Positions 26,213-35,148 of a stretch of DNA of 64,000 nt are shown here, piece after piece; position 1 is the stretch's first letter, and each line of letters starts with the position of its first letter. The notes under the pieces are model-generated. The model did no database searches. It saw nothing but the letters and a program-made list of their open reading frames with translations, and was not told the DNA's origin. Origin of the DNA: Geodermatophilus tzadiensis (GTDB lineage Bacteria; Actinomycetota; Actinomycetes; Mycobacteriales; Geodermatophilaceae); NCBI RefSeq assembly GCF_003002915.1, contig NZ_PVTG01000002.1, positions 1 through 64,000 of the forward strand, written 5' to 3'. The position numbers were made by a program, and so were the translations under genes.

Positions 26213-27733
26213 ATGACGGCGACCACTGAGCGGGCAACGGCTCCGGAGACCCGCGGCAGCGACGCCCGCGACAGCGAGCACGTCGACGTCCTCGTCGTCG
26301 GTGCGGGGGTCTCCGGGATCGGCGCCGCGCACCACCTCCGGGAGCGGTTCCCGGACCGGTCGTTCGTCCTCCTCGACGCGCAGGACAATCGCGGCGGCAC
26401 CTGGTGGACCCACCGCTACCCGGGCGTGCGCTCCGACAGCGACCTGTTCACCTACGGCTACCGGTTCAAGCCCTGGCGCGGGCCGTCGATCGCGGCAGGG
26501 GAGGAGATCCTGGACTACCTCGACGAGGTGATCGAGGAGGACGACCTCGCCGGGCGCATCCGCTACCACCACAGGGTCACCGCGGCGAGCTGGTCGACCG
26601 AGGACCGCCGGTGGACCGTGGAGGTGACCCGGGGCGACACCGGTGAGCAGTTGCGGATTACCACCGACTTCCTGTGGATGTGCCAGGGCTACTACAACCA
26701 CGCGGAGCCCTACCGGCCGCGGTGGGAGGGCATGGACCGCTACCGGGGCCAGGTCGTCCACCCGCAGCAGTGGCCGCAGGACCTCGACCTCACCGGCACG
26801 CGCGTCGTCGTCGTCGGCTCCGGGTCCACGGCCGCCACACTGGTCCCGGCGATCGCGCAGGACGCCGAGCACGTGACGATGCTGCAGCGCTCGCCGTCCT
26901 ACTTCCTGGCCATGCCGCTGGTGCACGAGCTCGCCGTCACGCTGCGCCAGCTCGACGTCCCCGAGGACTGGACGCACGAGATCGTGCGCCGCGCCTACGC
27001 CGCCCAGACCAACGAGCTGGCGCGGCTGTCGCACGAGGCGCCCGACGAGCTGCACGAGTTCCTCATGGAGTCGCTCAGGCCGCTGCTGCCGGAGGGCTTC
27101 GACGTCGACAAGCACTTCACGCCGCGCTACCGCCCGTGGCAGCAGCGCATCGCGTTCGTCCCGGAGGGCGACCTGTTCACCGCCCTGCGCGAGGGCAGGG
27201 CCTCGATCGTCACCGACACCATCGACACCTTCACCGAGACGGGCATCCGGGTCGGCTCGGGCGAGGAGATCCCGGCCGACGTCGTCGTCACCGCCACCGG
27301 GTTCGACCTGTCGGCCTTCGGCGACGTCGACTTCAGCGTGGACGGCGAGCCGGTCGAGTTCCCCGAGCGCGTCACCTGGCGCGGCATCATGATCAGCGGC
27401 ATCCCGAACATGGCCTACGTGTTCGGCTACTTCCGGCACAGCTGGACGCTGCGCGCCGACCTGGTCAGCGACGTGGTGCTCCGGCTGTTCGAGACCATGC
27501 AGGCGAAGGGCGCCACCATGGTCGTGCCGACGCTGCGGCCCGAGGACGCCGACATGCAGATCCGGCCGTGGTCGGACCCGGAGAACTTCAACGCCGGCTA
27601 CGTCCTGCGCTCGCAGCACGTCCTGTTCAAGCAGGGCGACCGGGAGCCGTGGACCCACATGCTCGAGCACGCGCAGGAGGCCGAGCTGCTCCCGAGGGCC
27701 GACCTCGAGGACGGCACGCTCGTCTACCGCTGA
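26213..27733 (+). CDS. Flavin-containing monooxygenase (Baeyer-Villiger type)
   Basis: The 506-residue product has an FAD-binding motif GAGVSG (30-35), the arginine/tryptophan region RGGTWWTHRYPGVRSDSD, a near-canonical Baeyer-Villiger fingerprint YRGQVVHPQQWPQD (phenylalanine replaced by tyrosine), and a second Rossmann motif GSGSTAATLV for NADPH. It would insert oxygen into a ketone or oxidise N/S atoms. The C-terminus ends normally. GGGAGG precedes the ATG by seven bases. The upstream hydrolase may process the ester product. Confidence 0.9.
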   Translation: MTATTERATAPETRGSDARDSEHVDVLVVGAGVSGIGAAHHLRERFPDRSFVLLDAQDNRGGTWWTHRYPGVRSDSDLFTYGYRFKPWRGPSIAAGEEILDYLDEVIEEDDLAGRIRYHHRVTAASWSTEDRRWTVEVTRGDTGEQLRITTDFLWMCQGYYNHAEPYRPRWEGMDRYRGQVVHPQQWPQDLDLTGTRVVVVGSGSTAATLVPAIAQDAEHVTMLQRSPSYFLAMPLVHELAVTLRQLDVPEDWTHEIVRRAYAAQTNELARLSHEAPDELHEFLMESLRPLLPEGFDVDKHFTPRYRPWQQRIAFVPEGDLFTALREGRASIVTDTIDTFTETGIRVGSGEEIPADVVVTATGFDLSAFGDVDFSVDGEPVEFPERVTWRGIMISGIPNMAYVFGYFRHSWTLRADLVSDVVLRLFETMQAKGATMVVPTLRPEDADMQIRPWSDPENFNAGYVLRSQHVLFKQGDREPWTHMLEHAQEAELLPRADLEDGTLVYR

Positions 27734-27739
27734 GCCGCT

Positions 27740-27775
27740 CGGACGCCGGGTGCACGCGGGTGCACCCGGCGTCCG
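27740..27775. terminator. Bidirectional terminator
   Basis: Perfect 15-base arms (27740-27754 and 27761-27775) and a six-base loop, between the convergent monooxygenase and the small RYEQI-motif gene. Confidence 0.8.
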
Positions 27776-27808
27776 GGGTGGTGCGGGGCCGGCGGGCCGC
27801 CGGCCCCG

Positions 27809-28273
27809 TCAGGCCTGCCCGGTGGTCCCGTTGCCCGACTTGGCCGGCGGGACGAGCGGGTCCGGCAGCGGGCCGCCCGCCTGGCTGTGCGCGTCCGTGC
27901 TGGTCACCGGCGGCGGCGGGGTCACCACGGCCTCGACGTCGCCGAGGAGGGTGGCCTCGCCCTCGATCGTCCCGGGACCGCTCGTCCCGGTGCCGCTCGT
28001 CCCGGTGCCGCTCGTCCCGGTGCCGCTCGTCCCGCGACCCGTGCTCCGGGTGCCGGAGCCCTGACCGCCGGAGGCCTGCTGCGTCAGCTTGTCGATCGTG
28101 CCCTGCAGCGGGGCGGGCGCGGCCGCCCGCGCCTGCTCGACGGCCTGCTGGACCTCGGGCCGGCCCAGGAGGCCCTGCGCCGCCTGCACGATCTGCTCGT
28201 ACCGCTCCGTGCCGGCGCGCGCCCCGAGCACGTACCCGACGGCGAGGCCCAGCCCCAGCGACAGCTTGCCCAT
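27809..28273 (-). CDS. Small protein with N-terminal GYVLGARAGxxRYEQI motif
   Basis: The 154-residue product starts with a short hydrophobic glycine-rich segment (KLSLGLGLAVGYVLGARAGT) followed by ERYEQIVQAAQGLLG and an amphipathic helix, then a GTST repeat tract and a proline-rich tail. The segment resembles YtxH-like envelope stress proteins of Gram-positive bacteria. The same GYVxGAxAGxxRYEQI motif closes the PRC-barrel protein at 41.5 kb. GGAGGAGGAG precedes the ATG. Function unknown; peripheral membrane location is likely. Confidence 0.7.
   Translation of the reverse strand: MGKLSLGLGLAVGYVLGARAGTERYEQIVQAAQGLLGRPEVQQAVEQARAAAPAPLQGTIDKLTQQASGGQGSGTRSTGRGTSGTGTSGTGTSGTGTSGPGTIEGEATLLGDVEAVVTPPPPVTSTDAHSQAGGPLPDPLVPPAKSGNGTTGQA
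27978..28034 (-). repeat. Nearly four 15-base tandem repeats
   Basis: Three complete copies and one partial copy of ccgctcgtcccggtg encode GTSGT-type units in the preceding gene. Identity between copies implies recent slippage. Confidence 0.9.
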
Positions 28274-28362
28274 GTCTCCTCCTCCAGTCGTGCCCGTCCG
28301 GATCGGAACGGCGTCCCCGGAGGGATAGCGCGCGGGACGGGTCCGCAAACCGTCCGCGGCGG

Positions 28363-28971
28363 TCAGGGCCGGTGCGCGTCGACCACCGTGCGCACCAGGG
28401 CGTCGCCGAGGTCGTCGGCGTCCCCCTCGAGCAGGCCCGCGTGCCGCAGCGCGGCCACGCCGTGGGTCGCCGTCCAGCAGGCCTGCGCCAGCGAGTGCGC
28501 ATCGGCCGCTCGCAGCGTCCCGGCGTCCAGGCACTCCCGCGCCACGGCGACCACCTGGCCGAGCGACCGTTCCCGGCCGGTCTCGCGGGTGGACCGGCCG
28601 GGGGTGAAGCCGGGGATCACCGGGCCGAACATGACCGAGAAGAACGCCGGCTCGGTGGCGGCGAACCGGCGGTAGGCGCGGGCCGACGTGACCAGCCGCT
28701 CCGGGTCGCCGGCCGGTGCGGGGTCGGCCGCCAGAGCCGCGCGGACCGCGTCACCGAGCCGGCGGAAACCCTCGGCGTAGAGCGCGTCGGCGAGGCCGGG
28801 CTTGCCGCCGAACAGCGTGTAGACCAGCTGGGTCGAGCCGCCTGCGGCCGTGGCCAGCCGCCGCAGCGACAGTCCGTGCGGCCCCTCCTCGGCGAGGAGC
28901 CGGGCAGCGACCTCGACGACGTGCGTGCGCCGGTCCCGGACCTCGTCGCCATCCCCGTATGACACTGTCAT
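28363..28971 (-). CDS. TetR family transcriptional repressor
   Basis: The 202-residue product has a TetR N-terminal helix-turn-helix (about 14-60: VVEVAARLLAEEGPHGLSLR, then GGSTQLVYTLFGGK) and a TetR_C ligand-binding domain including the WHG-like segment AQACWTATHGVAAL. Its start codon lies within two tandem TGACACTGTCA palindromes, so it very probably represses itself and the divergent flavoprotein gene. The inducer is likely a substrate of that flavoprotein. Evidence for the operator is direct from sequence; the ligand is unknown. Confidence 0.9.
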   Translation of the reverse strand: MTVSYGDGDEVRDRRTHVVEVAARLLAEEGPHGLSLRRLATAAGGSTQLVYTLFGGKPGLADALYAEGFRRLGDAVRAALAADPAPAGDPERLVTSARAYRRFAATEPAFFSVMFGPVIPGFTPGRSTRETGRERSLGQVVAVARECLDAGTLRAADAHSLAQACWTATHGVAALRHAGLLEGDADDLGDALVRTVVDAHRP

Positions 28972-28987
28972 GACACTGTCATAGCAT
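28959..28987. promoter_or_regulatory. Divergent promoter with double TetR operator
   Basis: Two adjoining copies of the 11-base palindrome tgacactgtca occupy 28960-28970 and 28971-28981. They fill the spacer of a near-ideal plus-strand promoter: -35 ATGACA (28959-28964), 17-base spacer, -10 TAGCAT (28982-28987), then seven bases to the ATG at 28995. A bound repressor dimer pair would block both this promoter and the tetR start codon region. Confidence 0.8.
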
Positions 28988-28994
28988 GTCGGCC

Positions 28995-30407
28995 ATGCCG
29001 CCTCCCGACCTCGACACCGACTACCTGGTCATCGGCGCCGGGGCCACGGGCCTCGCCTTCGCCGACACGCTGCTCGACGAGAGCGACGCGCACGTCACGA
29101 TCGTCGACCGGCACGGCAAGCCCGGTGGTCACTGGAACGACGCCTACCCCTTCGTCACGCTGCACCAGCCCTCGGCCTTCTACGGCGTGAACTCCACGGA
29201 ACTCGGCAGCGGCCGCAAGGACACCACCGGCCCGAACGCCGGGCTCTACGAGCTCGCGACCGGCGCGGAGGTCTGCGGCTACTACGACCGTGTGGTGACC
29301 AGCCGCCTCGTCCCGAGCGGTCGGGTCGCCTACCTCCCCATGAGCGAGCACGAGGGCGACGGCCGGGTCCGGTCGCTGCTGTCGGGCGCCGAGACGCGGG
29401 TGCGGGTGCGCCGCAAGGTCGTCGACGCCACGTACAACAGCCCGTCGGTCCCCTCGACCCACACGCCGTCCTTCGCCGTGGCCCCCGGCGTCCGGGTGGT
29501 GCCGCCCAACGACCTGCCGGGCCTGGGGACGCACCGGGCGCCGCTCCCGCGCCGGTTCACCGTGCTGGGCGGCGGGAAGACGGCGATGGACACCTGCGTG
29601 TGGCTGATCGCGTCCGGTGCCGACCCGGACGCGATCACCTGGGTCGTCCCGCGCGACTCGTGGCTGGTCAACCGGGTGACCACGCAGCCGGCACCGGAGT
29701 TCTTCGACGAGGTCATCGGCGGGCAGGCCGACCAGATGGCGGCCTTCGCCGCGGCCACCTCCACCGAGGACCTCTTCCTCCGGCTGGAGGCCTGCGGCGC
29801 CGTGACGCGGATCGACCGCGAGCGCACGCCCGGCATGTTCCACCTGGCCACGGTCGCCCCGGGGGAGGTCGAGGTGCTCCGCCGGATCCGCGACGTCGTC
29901 CGTCTCGGGCGGGTGCGCGCGCTCGAGCCCGACCGCATGGTGCTCGACGAGGGGGAGGTGGCCACGGCGCCGGACACCCTGTTCGTCGACTGCACGGCCT
30001 CGGCCGTCCGGCGGCGCCCGGTGCAGCCGGTGTTCCAGGGCGACCGGATCGTCCTGCAGATGCTGCGGCTGCCCCAGCCGGCCTTCAGCGCGGCGCTCAC
30101 CGCGTGGGTCGAGGCGCACCACGACGACGAGGAGCAGCAGAACCGGCTGTGCGGGCCGGTGGCCTTCCCGCACACGCTCGACGACTACGCCGGCGCGATG
30201 GCGAGAACGATGTGGAACCAGTTCCACTGGTCGCAGGACCGCGAGCTGCGCCGCTGGATCCGCGGCAGCCGCCTCGACGGCTTCGGCCGGCTCGTCGCCG
30301 GCGTCGCCCGGGACGACGAGCACGGGCAGGCCGTCCTCGCCCGGTACCGGGAGCAGGCGGTGGCCGCGATGGGCAACCTGCCGGCGCTGACCGCCGCGGC
30401 GGGCTGA
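28995..30407 (+). CDS. FAD/NAD(P)-binding oxidoreductase
   Basis: The 470-residue product has a dinucleotide-binding motif VIGAGATGLAFADTLL near its start, a GKPGGHWNDAYPFV segment of the flavin monooxygenase type, and a second nucleotide motif FTVLGGGKTAMDTCVWL. The first Baeyer-Villiger fingerprint is absent, so the exact reaction is open. I choose ATG 28995 over ATG 28986 because the earlier codon lies in the -10 hexamer of a leaderless promoter. It is divergent from, and surely controlled by, the TetR gene. Confidence 0.85.
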   Translation: MPPPDLDTDYLVIGAGATGLAFADTLLDESDAHVTIVDRHGKPGGHWNDAYPFVTLHQPSAFYGVNSTELGSGRKDTTGPNAGLYELATGAEVCGYYDRVVTSRLVPSGRVAYLPMSEHEGDGRVRSLLSGAETRVRVRRKVVDATYNSPSVPSTHTPSFAVAPGVRVVPPNDLPGLGTHRAPLPRRFTVLGGGKTAMDTCVWLIASGADPDAITWVVPRDSWLVNRVTTQPAPEFFDEVIGGQADQMAAFAAATSTEDLFLRLEACGAVTRIDRERTPGMFHLATVAPGEVEVLRRIRDVVRLGRVRALEPDRMVLDEGEVATAPDTLFVDCTASAVRRRPVQPVFQGDRIVLQMLRLPQPAFSAALTAWVEAHHDDEEQQNRLCGPVAFPHTLDDYAGAMARTMWNQFHWSQDRELRRWIRGSRLDGFGRLVAGVARDDEHGQAVLARYREQAVAAMGNLPALTAAAG

Positions 30408-30453
30408 CCGCGGACCGGGGCGGAGGGACCTGTCCTCCGCGACGGGCCGCCAC

Positions 30454-30459
30454 TAGGGT
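30454..30459 (+). promoter_or_regulatory. Possible -10 element of the SARP gene
   Basis: TAGGGT fits TANNNT, 39 bases before the ATG at 30499. No ideal -35 is seen. Confidence 0.4.
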
Positions 30460-30498
30460 CGGCCGCGCTCGCGGGGACCGCTGGCAGGCGAGGCGGCG

Positions 30499-33351
30499 AT
30501 GACAGGTGCGGCGCACGTGCGGTTCCGGGTCCTGGGTCCGCTGCAGGTCGAGGACGGCTCCGGGCCGGTCGCCGTCGGCGGTCACAAGCCCCGCACGCTG
30601 CTGGCCGCCCTGCTCGTCGCGCACGGTGAGGTGGTGTCCGCCGACCGGCTGGTCGGCGTGCTGTGGGGTGACACCCCGCCCGACGGCGCCCTGACCGCGC
30701 TGCGGGCCTACGTCTCCCGGCTGCGCGGCGCTCTGGGGGACGCGGCACCCATCCGGCACCGACCGCCCGGCTACGGCCTCGCGCTCGACGCCGCCACCCT
30801 GGACGCCGCCGAGTTCGAGCAGCGGGTCCGGACCGCGCGGGCGGCCGCGGCCTCGGGGGACCACGCGCGGGCGCTGGCCGAGCTCGACGCCGCGCTCGCC
30901 CTGTGGCGGGGCGACGCGCTCGCCGAGTTCGCCGACGAGGAGTTCGCCGCCGCCGAGGCGGCCCGGCTGACCGAGCTGCGCACCGGCGCCACCGCCGACC
31001 GCGCCGACGCGCTGGTGGAGCTGGGGCGGGCGGCCGAGGCGGTGCCGGAGCTCGAGGCGCTGGTGCGCGGCCACCCGTCGTGGGAGCGGCCCGCGGTGAG
31101 CCTGATGCGCGCGCGGTACGCCACCGGGCGGCAGGCCGACGCCCTCGCCGCCTTCCACGAGCTGCGCACCCGCCTCGACGACGAGCTGGGCGTGGAGCCG
31201 GCCGCCCCCGCCCAGGCGCTGTACCGGCGGATCCTGGTCCACGACCCCGCGCTGGCCGGGACGCCGCCGCCGGGCAACCTCCCGCGGCGGGCCAGCGGCT
31301 TCGTCGGCCGCGGCCGGGAGGTCGAGCGCGTCCTGGCCGCGCTGCGCGCCGGCCCGCTGGTGACGCTGACCGGGGTCGGCGGCGCGGGGAAGTCGCGGCT
31401 CGCCGTCGAGGTGGCTGCCCGCGACCGGGACCGCTTCGACGACGGCGTCTGGCTCTGCGAGCTCGCCGGCCTGCCCGAGGGGACCCCGGTCGGCCACGCG
31501 GTCGCTGCGGCCCTGGGCATCCGGCAGCGGTCGGGCCTCTCGGTCGAGCAGACGGTGCTGCACTACCTGCGCGAGCGCTCGCTGCTGCTCGTCGTCGACA
31601 ACTGCGAGCACGTCCTGGAGCACGCCGCGCGGCTGGTCGGCGCGGTGGTGCAGCGGTGCCCGCGGGTGGTGGTGCTGGCGACCAGCCGCGAGCCGCTCGC
31701 CGCCGAGGGCGAGCAGGTGTGGCCGGTGCCGCCGCTGCCGCTGGAGGACGCCACCGCGCTGTTCGTCCAGCGGGCCCGCGCGGCGGTGCCCGACTTCCGC
31801 CTCGACCCGGCGGCCGCGGACGCCGTCACCGCGATCGTCACCCGCCTCGACGGCCTGCCGCTGGGCATCGAGCTCGCCGCGGCGCGGATGCGCGCCATGA
31901 GCCCGGTCGAGGTGGCCCGCCGCCTGGAGGACACCCCGCTGCTCGGCGGCGGGCGCGGACCGGTCGCGCGGCACCAGAGCCTCGAGGCCGCGATCGAGTG
32001 GTCCTACCGGCTGCTGCCCGAACCCGAGCAGCGGCTGTTCCGCGGCATGTCGGTGTTCGCCGGCGGCGCCGACCTGCGCGCGGTGCACCGCGTCGTCGAC
32101 CCGGCGGCGACCGAGGACGACGTCCTCGACCGGCTGACCCGCCTCGTCGACCGCTCCATGGTCGTGGCGCGCAGCGGGGTGCGCAGCCGCTACCGGCTGC
32201 TGGAGACCCTGCGCGCCTACGGCCGGGCGCGCACCGAGGAGGCGGGGGAGGACGGCGCGCTGGCCCGCCGGCACGTCGCCGTCCACGTGGACCTGGCCGA
32301 GCGCGCCGGGCGGGGCATGCAGAGCGCCGACGAGCGGGCCTGGGCGGAGGAGGGCCTCGCCGTCTACGACGACCTGCGCGCGGCCTTCACCCGCGCCGCC
32401 GCCGACCGGGACTGGGAGCCGGCGCTGCGGCTGGTCACCGCGGTGCCCGAGCTCGTGCACCTGCGCGTCGGCTACGAGGCCTACGCCTGGGCCGAGCAGT
32501 TGCTGCGCGTCGTCGACCCCGGCCACCCGCTGTACCCGGCCGCCGTGGGCGCCGCGGCCCGCGGCGCGTGGAACCGGGGCGACTTCGCCGGCGCCACCGC
32601 CACGGCCCGCCTCGCCGAGGGCCGGCTGCCGCCGCCGGGGAACCCGCGCATCGCCTACCCGGGCGACGTGCTGGCCGACGTGGCGCTCTACCAGGGCGAC
32701 GTCGGGGCCGCACTCGCGCACTACACCGCGGAGGCGGAGCGGGCCCGGGCCGACGGCGACCGCATCCGGCTGGTCTGGACGCTGTACTACGTCGCGGTGT
32801 GCCAGGCGGTCGGCCGGACGCCGGAGCGCGGGCTGGCGGCGGCGCGGGAGAGCCTCGAGGTGGCCGACGCGACGGCCAACCCCACGGCGCGGTCGATGGG
32901 CCGCTACGCGCTCGGGCTGGTGCTCAAGAAGACCGACCCCGACCGCGCCCTGGCGCTCTTCGACGCGGCGGGGGAGCTGGCCGCGGGCGTGCGGAACTTC
33001 TGGTGGCAGGGGATCGCGATGATGGAGGCCGCGGCCACCCGGGCGGTGCACGGCGACCCCGTCGTGGCCGCCCGCGAGCTGGCCACCGTCCTCGCGCACT
33101 GGGAGCGGGTCGGCGACGCCACGCAGCAGTGGCTCAACCTGCGCTACGTCGCCCGGCTCCTGCAGCGGGTGGACGCCGCCGACGACGCCGCGGCCCTGCA
33201 CGCGTGCCTGGTCGCGGCCGGCAAGCCCTCGCCCCTCGGGCCGGCGGACGGGGCGGGGCACCCGCACGACCTGCGGGCGGCCGAGGCCACCGCCGTCGCG
33301 CTCGCCCGCGACGCGCTGGCCCGGGTCGCGGCGTCGTCCGTGCGTGCATGA
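30499..33351 (+). CDS. SARP/AfsR-type regulator with STAND ATPase domain
   Basis: The 950-residue product has an OmpR-like winged helix (about 8-95, VRFRVLGPLQVED onward), a bacterial transcriptional activation domain (about 95-245), an NB-ARC/STAND ATPase with P-loop GVGGAGKSRLAVEVA (about 291-305) and Walker B LLLVVDNCEHVLEHA, and a C-terminal repeat region of TPR-like helices. AfsR/SARP proteins switch on secondary-metabolite genes in response to phosphorylation or ligands. No biosynthetic cluster adjoins it directly; its nearest same-strand partner is the methyltransferase 93 bases downstream. Confidence 0.92.
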   Translation: MTGAAHVRFRVLGPLQVEDGSGPVAVGGHKPRTLLAALLVAHGEVVSADRLVGVLWGDTPPDGALTALRAYVSRLRGALGDAAPIRHRPPGYGLALDAATLDAAEFEQRVRTARAAAASGDHARALAELDAALALWRGDALAEFADEEFAAAEAARLTELRTGATADRADALVELGRAAEAVPELEALVRGHPSWERPAVSLMRARYATGRQADALAAFHELRTRLDDELGVEPAAPAQALYRRILVHDPALAGTPPPGNLPRRASGFVGRGREVERVLAALRAGPLVTLTGVGGAGKSRLAVEVAARDRDRFDDGVWLCELAGLPEGTPVGHAVAAALGIRQRSGLSVEQTVLHYLRERSLLLVVDNCEHVLEHAARLVGAVVQRCPRVVVLATSREPLAAEGEQVWPVPPLPLEDATALFVQRARAAVPDFRLDPAAADAVTAIVTRLDGLPLGIELAAARMRAMSPVEVARRLEDTPLLGGGRGPVARHQSLEAAIEWSYRLLPEPEQRLFRGMSVFAGGADLRAVHRVVDPAATEDDVLDRLTRLVDRSMVVARSGVRSRYRLLETLRAYGRARTEEAGEDGALARRHVAVHVDLAERAGRGMQSADERAWAEEGLAVYDDLRAAFTRAAADRDWEPALRLVTAVPELVHLRVGYEAYAWAEQLLRVVDPGHPLYPAAVGAAARGAWNRGDFAGATATARLAEGRLPPPGNPRIAYPGDVLADVALYQGDVGAALAHYTAEAERARADGDRIRLVWTLYYVAVCQAVGRTPERGLAAARESLEVADATANPTARSMGRYALGLVLKKTDPDRALALFDAAGELAAGVRNFWWQGIAMMEAAATRAVHGDPVVAARELATVLAHWERVGDATQQWLNLRYVARLLQRVDAADDAAALHACLVAAGKPSPLGPADGAGHPHDLRAAEATAVALARDALARVAASSVRA

Positions 33352-33443
33352 GCGCTGCATCCGCGCTGCAGCCGGTCTGCAACGCGGCCGCGCCACCGTC
33401 GTCGCACCGCGGGGACGACCTCGCACGACGACAGGAGTGATCC

Positions 33444-34280
33444 ATGACCGACACCATCGACGCCGTCGCCGCCGACCGGGCGCTGAAGGCCAGGCACCGG
33501 GCCATGTGGGGTCTCGGGGACTACCCGTCGGTGGCCCGCGACCTGATCCCCGAGCTGGGCCGGGTGCTGGTGGCCGCCACCGGGGTCGCCCGCGGGGACC
33601 GGGTGCTCGACGTCGCCGCGGGCACCGGCAACGCCGCCGTACCGGCCGCCCTGACCGGCGCCGAGGTCGTGGCCTCCGACCTCACCCCGGAGCTGTTCGA
33701 CGCCGGCCGCGAGGCCGCCGGGCAGGCGGGCGCCGAGCTGACCTGGGAGGAGGCCGACGCCGAGGCGCTGCCCTACCCGGACGCGAGCTTCGACGTCGTG
33801 CTGTCCTGCGTCGGCGTGATGTTCGCGCCCCACCACCAGCAGGCCGCCGACGAGCTCGTGCGGGTGTGCCGGCCCGGTGGGCGGATCGGGCTGGTCAGCT
33901 GGACGCCCGAGGGCTTCGTCGGCGAGATGTTCCGGACGATGAAGCCCTACGCGCCCCCACCGCCGCCCGGGGCGCAGCCCCCGCCGCTGTGGGGCGACGA
34001 GCAGCACGTGCGCGGGTTGCTCGGCGACCGGGTGACCGACGTCGTCGCGCGCCGGCAGTCGGTGACCGTCTCCGGCTACGCCTCGCCCGAGGCGTGGCGG
34101 GACTCCTGGAAGCAGGTCTACGGCCCGACGATCGCCACCTACCGCCACGTCGGCGACGACCCCGAGCGGGTCGCGGCGCTCGACCACGACCTCGCCGCGC
34201 TGGCCGCGCGCTACGACCGCGGCAGCGGGGGCACCGTGCTGGACTGGGAGTACCTGCTGCTCACCGCGCGCCGCGCCTGA
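33444..34280 (+). CDS. Class I SAM-dependent methyltransferase
   Basis: The 278-residue product has SAM motif I VLDVAAGTGNAAVPAA (about 54-69), motif II ASDLTPELFD and post-motif strand FDVVLSCVGVMFAPHH, a Methyltransf_11/UbiE-like arrangement. AGGAG precedes the ATG. The 93-base gap from the SARP gene holds only a weak imperfect hairpin, so co-transcription is possible and the enzyme may be under SARP control. Substrate unknown. Confidence 0.85.
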   Translation: MTDTIDAVAADRALKARHRAMWGLGDYPSVARDLIPELGRVLVAATGVARGDRVLDVAAGTGNAAVPAALTGAEVVASDLTPELFDAGREAAGQAGAELTWEEADAEALPYPDASFDVVLSCVGVMFAPHHQQAADELVRVCRPGGRIGLVSWTPEGFVGEMFRTMKPYAPPPPPGAQPPPLWGDEQHVRGLLGDRVTDVVARRQSVTVSGYASPEAWRDSWKQVYGPTIATYRHVGDDPERVAALDHDLAALAARYDRGSGGTVLDWEYLLLTARRA

Positions 34281-34291
34281 CCGGCCGCGGC

Positions 34292-34329
34292 GACCGGGGT
34301 GGGACCGCCGTGGCGGTCCCACCCCGGTC
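34292..34329. terminator. Bidirectional terminator
   Basis: Perfect 18-base arms (34292-34309 and 34312-34329) lie between the convergent methyltransferase and SnoaL-like genes. Confidence 0.85.
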
Positions 34330-34332
34330 GGC

Positions 34333-34758
34333 TCAGCCGGGTACGGGCAGGACACCGAGCTGCTCGAGGAGCTCGGCGCGGTCGAAGTACAGGGTGAAGT
34401 GGGTGGTCCTCCCGCCGTCGTCGAACCGGTTGACCAGGACGAAGGGGAGGGTGACCCGCCGCCCGGTCGCCGGGATCGTCTGCCCGGGGGCGTTCATCGG
34501 CCCGGTCTGGGTGCCGTGGAACTCGGCCTGCAGGATGCCCGTGGCGCCGTCCTCGAAGATGCCGACCACGTGGACCTCGTTGTCCGGGAACGCGTCCTGC
34601 CAGATCGACCAGAACGTGTCGGCCAGGTCGGCGGCCGAGCCGCTGACCCCCGGGCCGGCCAGCTCCGCGTCGGGGCGGAAGCTGCCCACCCAGGCCGCCG
34701 AGTCGTGGGCGTTCCAGGACTTCGTGTTCTGCTCCAGGAGAGCTCGTGCCTCACCCAT
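34333..34758 (-). CDS. SnoaL-like / NTF2-fold protein
   Basis: The 141-residue product has the small cone-shaped NTF2 fold of SnoaL-like cyclases: an N-terminal helix (ARALLEQNTKSWNAHDSAAW), FRPDAELAGPG, a middle helix ADTFWSIWQDAFPDNEVHVV and C-terminal strands (ILQAEFHGTQTGPM, then TTHFTLYFDRAELLEQLG). Members are ester cyclases, isomerases or of unknown role. GGAGGACGGGAG precedes the ATG. It stands alone. Confidence 0.82.
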   Translation of the reverse strand: MGEARALLEQNTKSWNAHDSAAWVGSFRPDAELAGPGVSGSAADLADTFWSIWQDAFPDNEVHVVGIFEDGATGILQAEFHGTQTGPMNAPGQTIPATGRRVTLPFVLVNRFDDGGRTTHFTLYFDRAELLEQLGVLPVPG

Positions 34759-34962
34759 CTCCCGTCCTCCTCCACCGGAACGAGGTCGTGCGGGGCGGCG
34801 ACGCTACGCCGGGGGCCGTGCCCTCGTAAGGGGTCCGCCGCCGTCTCTGTGCCCGCGCGGGGATCGGTGCTTCACTGGCGGGGACGCCGTGGCGGGAGCA
34901 CCCACCGCGGCGCCGCCGTCCCGGTCGGTCCGCAGTCGAGTCCCTCGGGCGAGGAGCCGCAG

Positions 34963-35148
34963 ATGGGCACGCTCACCGCGTCGTCGTCCTCCCGCGCCAC
35001 CCGGGTCGCCCGGCCGCCGCTGCGGCCGTGCGTGGCCGGGGACATCGGCCCCGAGCGCCGGGAGATCGAGTGCGAGCCGGTGGCCGACCCGGCTCCGGCC
35101 CGGCCGGAACCGGCGCCGACCGCGCCGGCCCAGCCCGCGCCGGCGTGA
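34963..35148 (+). CDS. Small 61-residue protein
   Basis: A GAGGAG ribosome site six bases before the ATG and a four-base GTGA overlap with the next gene support this as real. The product is basic at the front (SSSSRATRVARPPLRP), has one cysteine in PCVAGDIGPERREIECEP (two in all), and ends in a P/A-rich tail. It has no signal peptide or membrane helix and I know no family. The preceding 34759-34962 spacer shows no other feature. Confidence 0.55.
   Translation: MGTLTASSSSRATRVARPPLRPCVAGDIGPERREIECEPVADPAPARPEPAPTAPAQPAPA

Noticed and set aside
30097-33426. Very long open frame (over 1,100 codons) on the minus strand opposite the SARP gene
   Set aside because: High third-position G+C in the real gene creates stop-free antisense frames. 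The translation is low-complexity (runs of R, G, A, V, H) with no domain.
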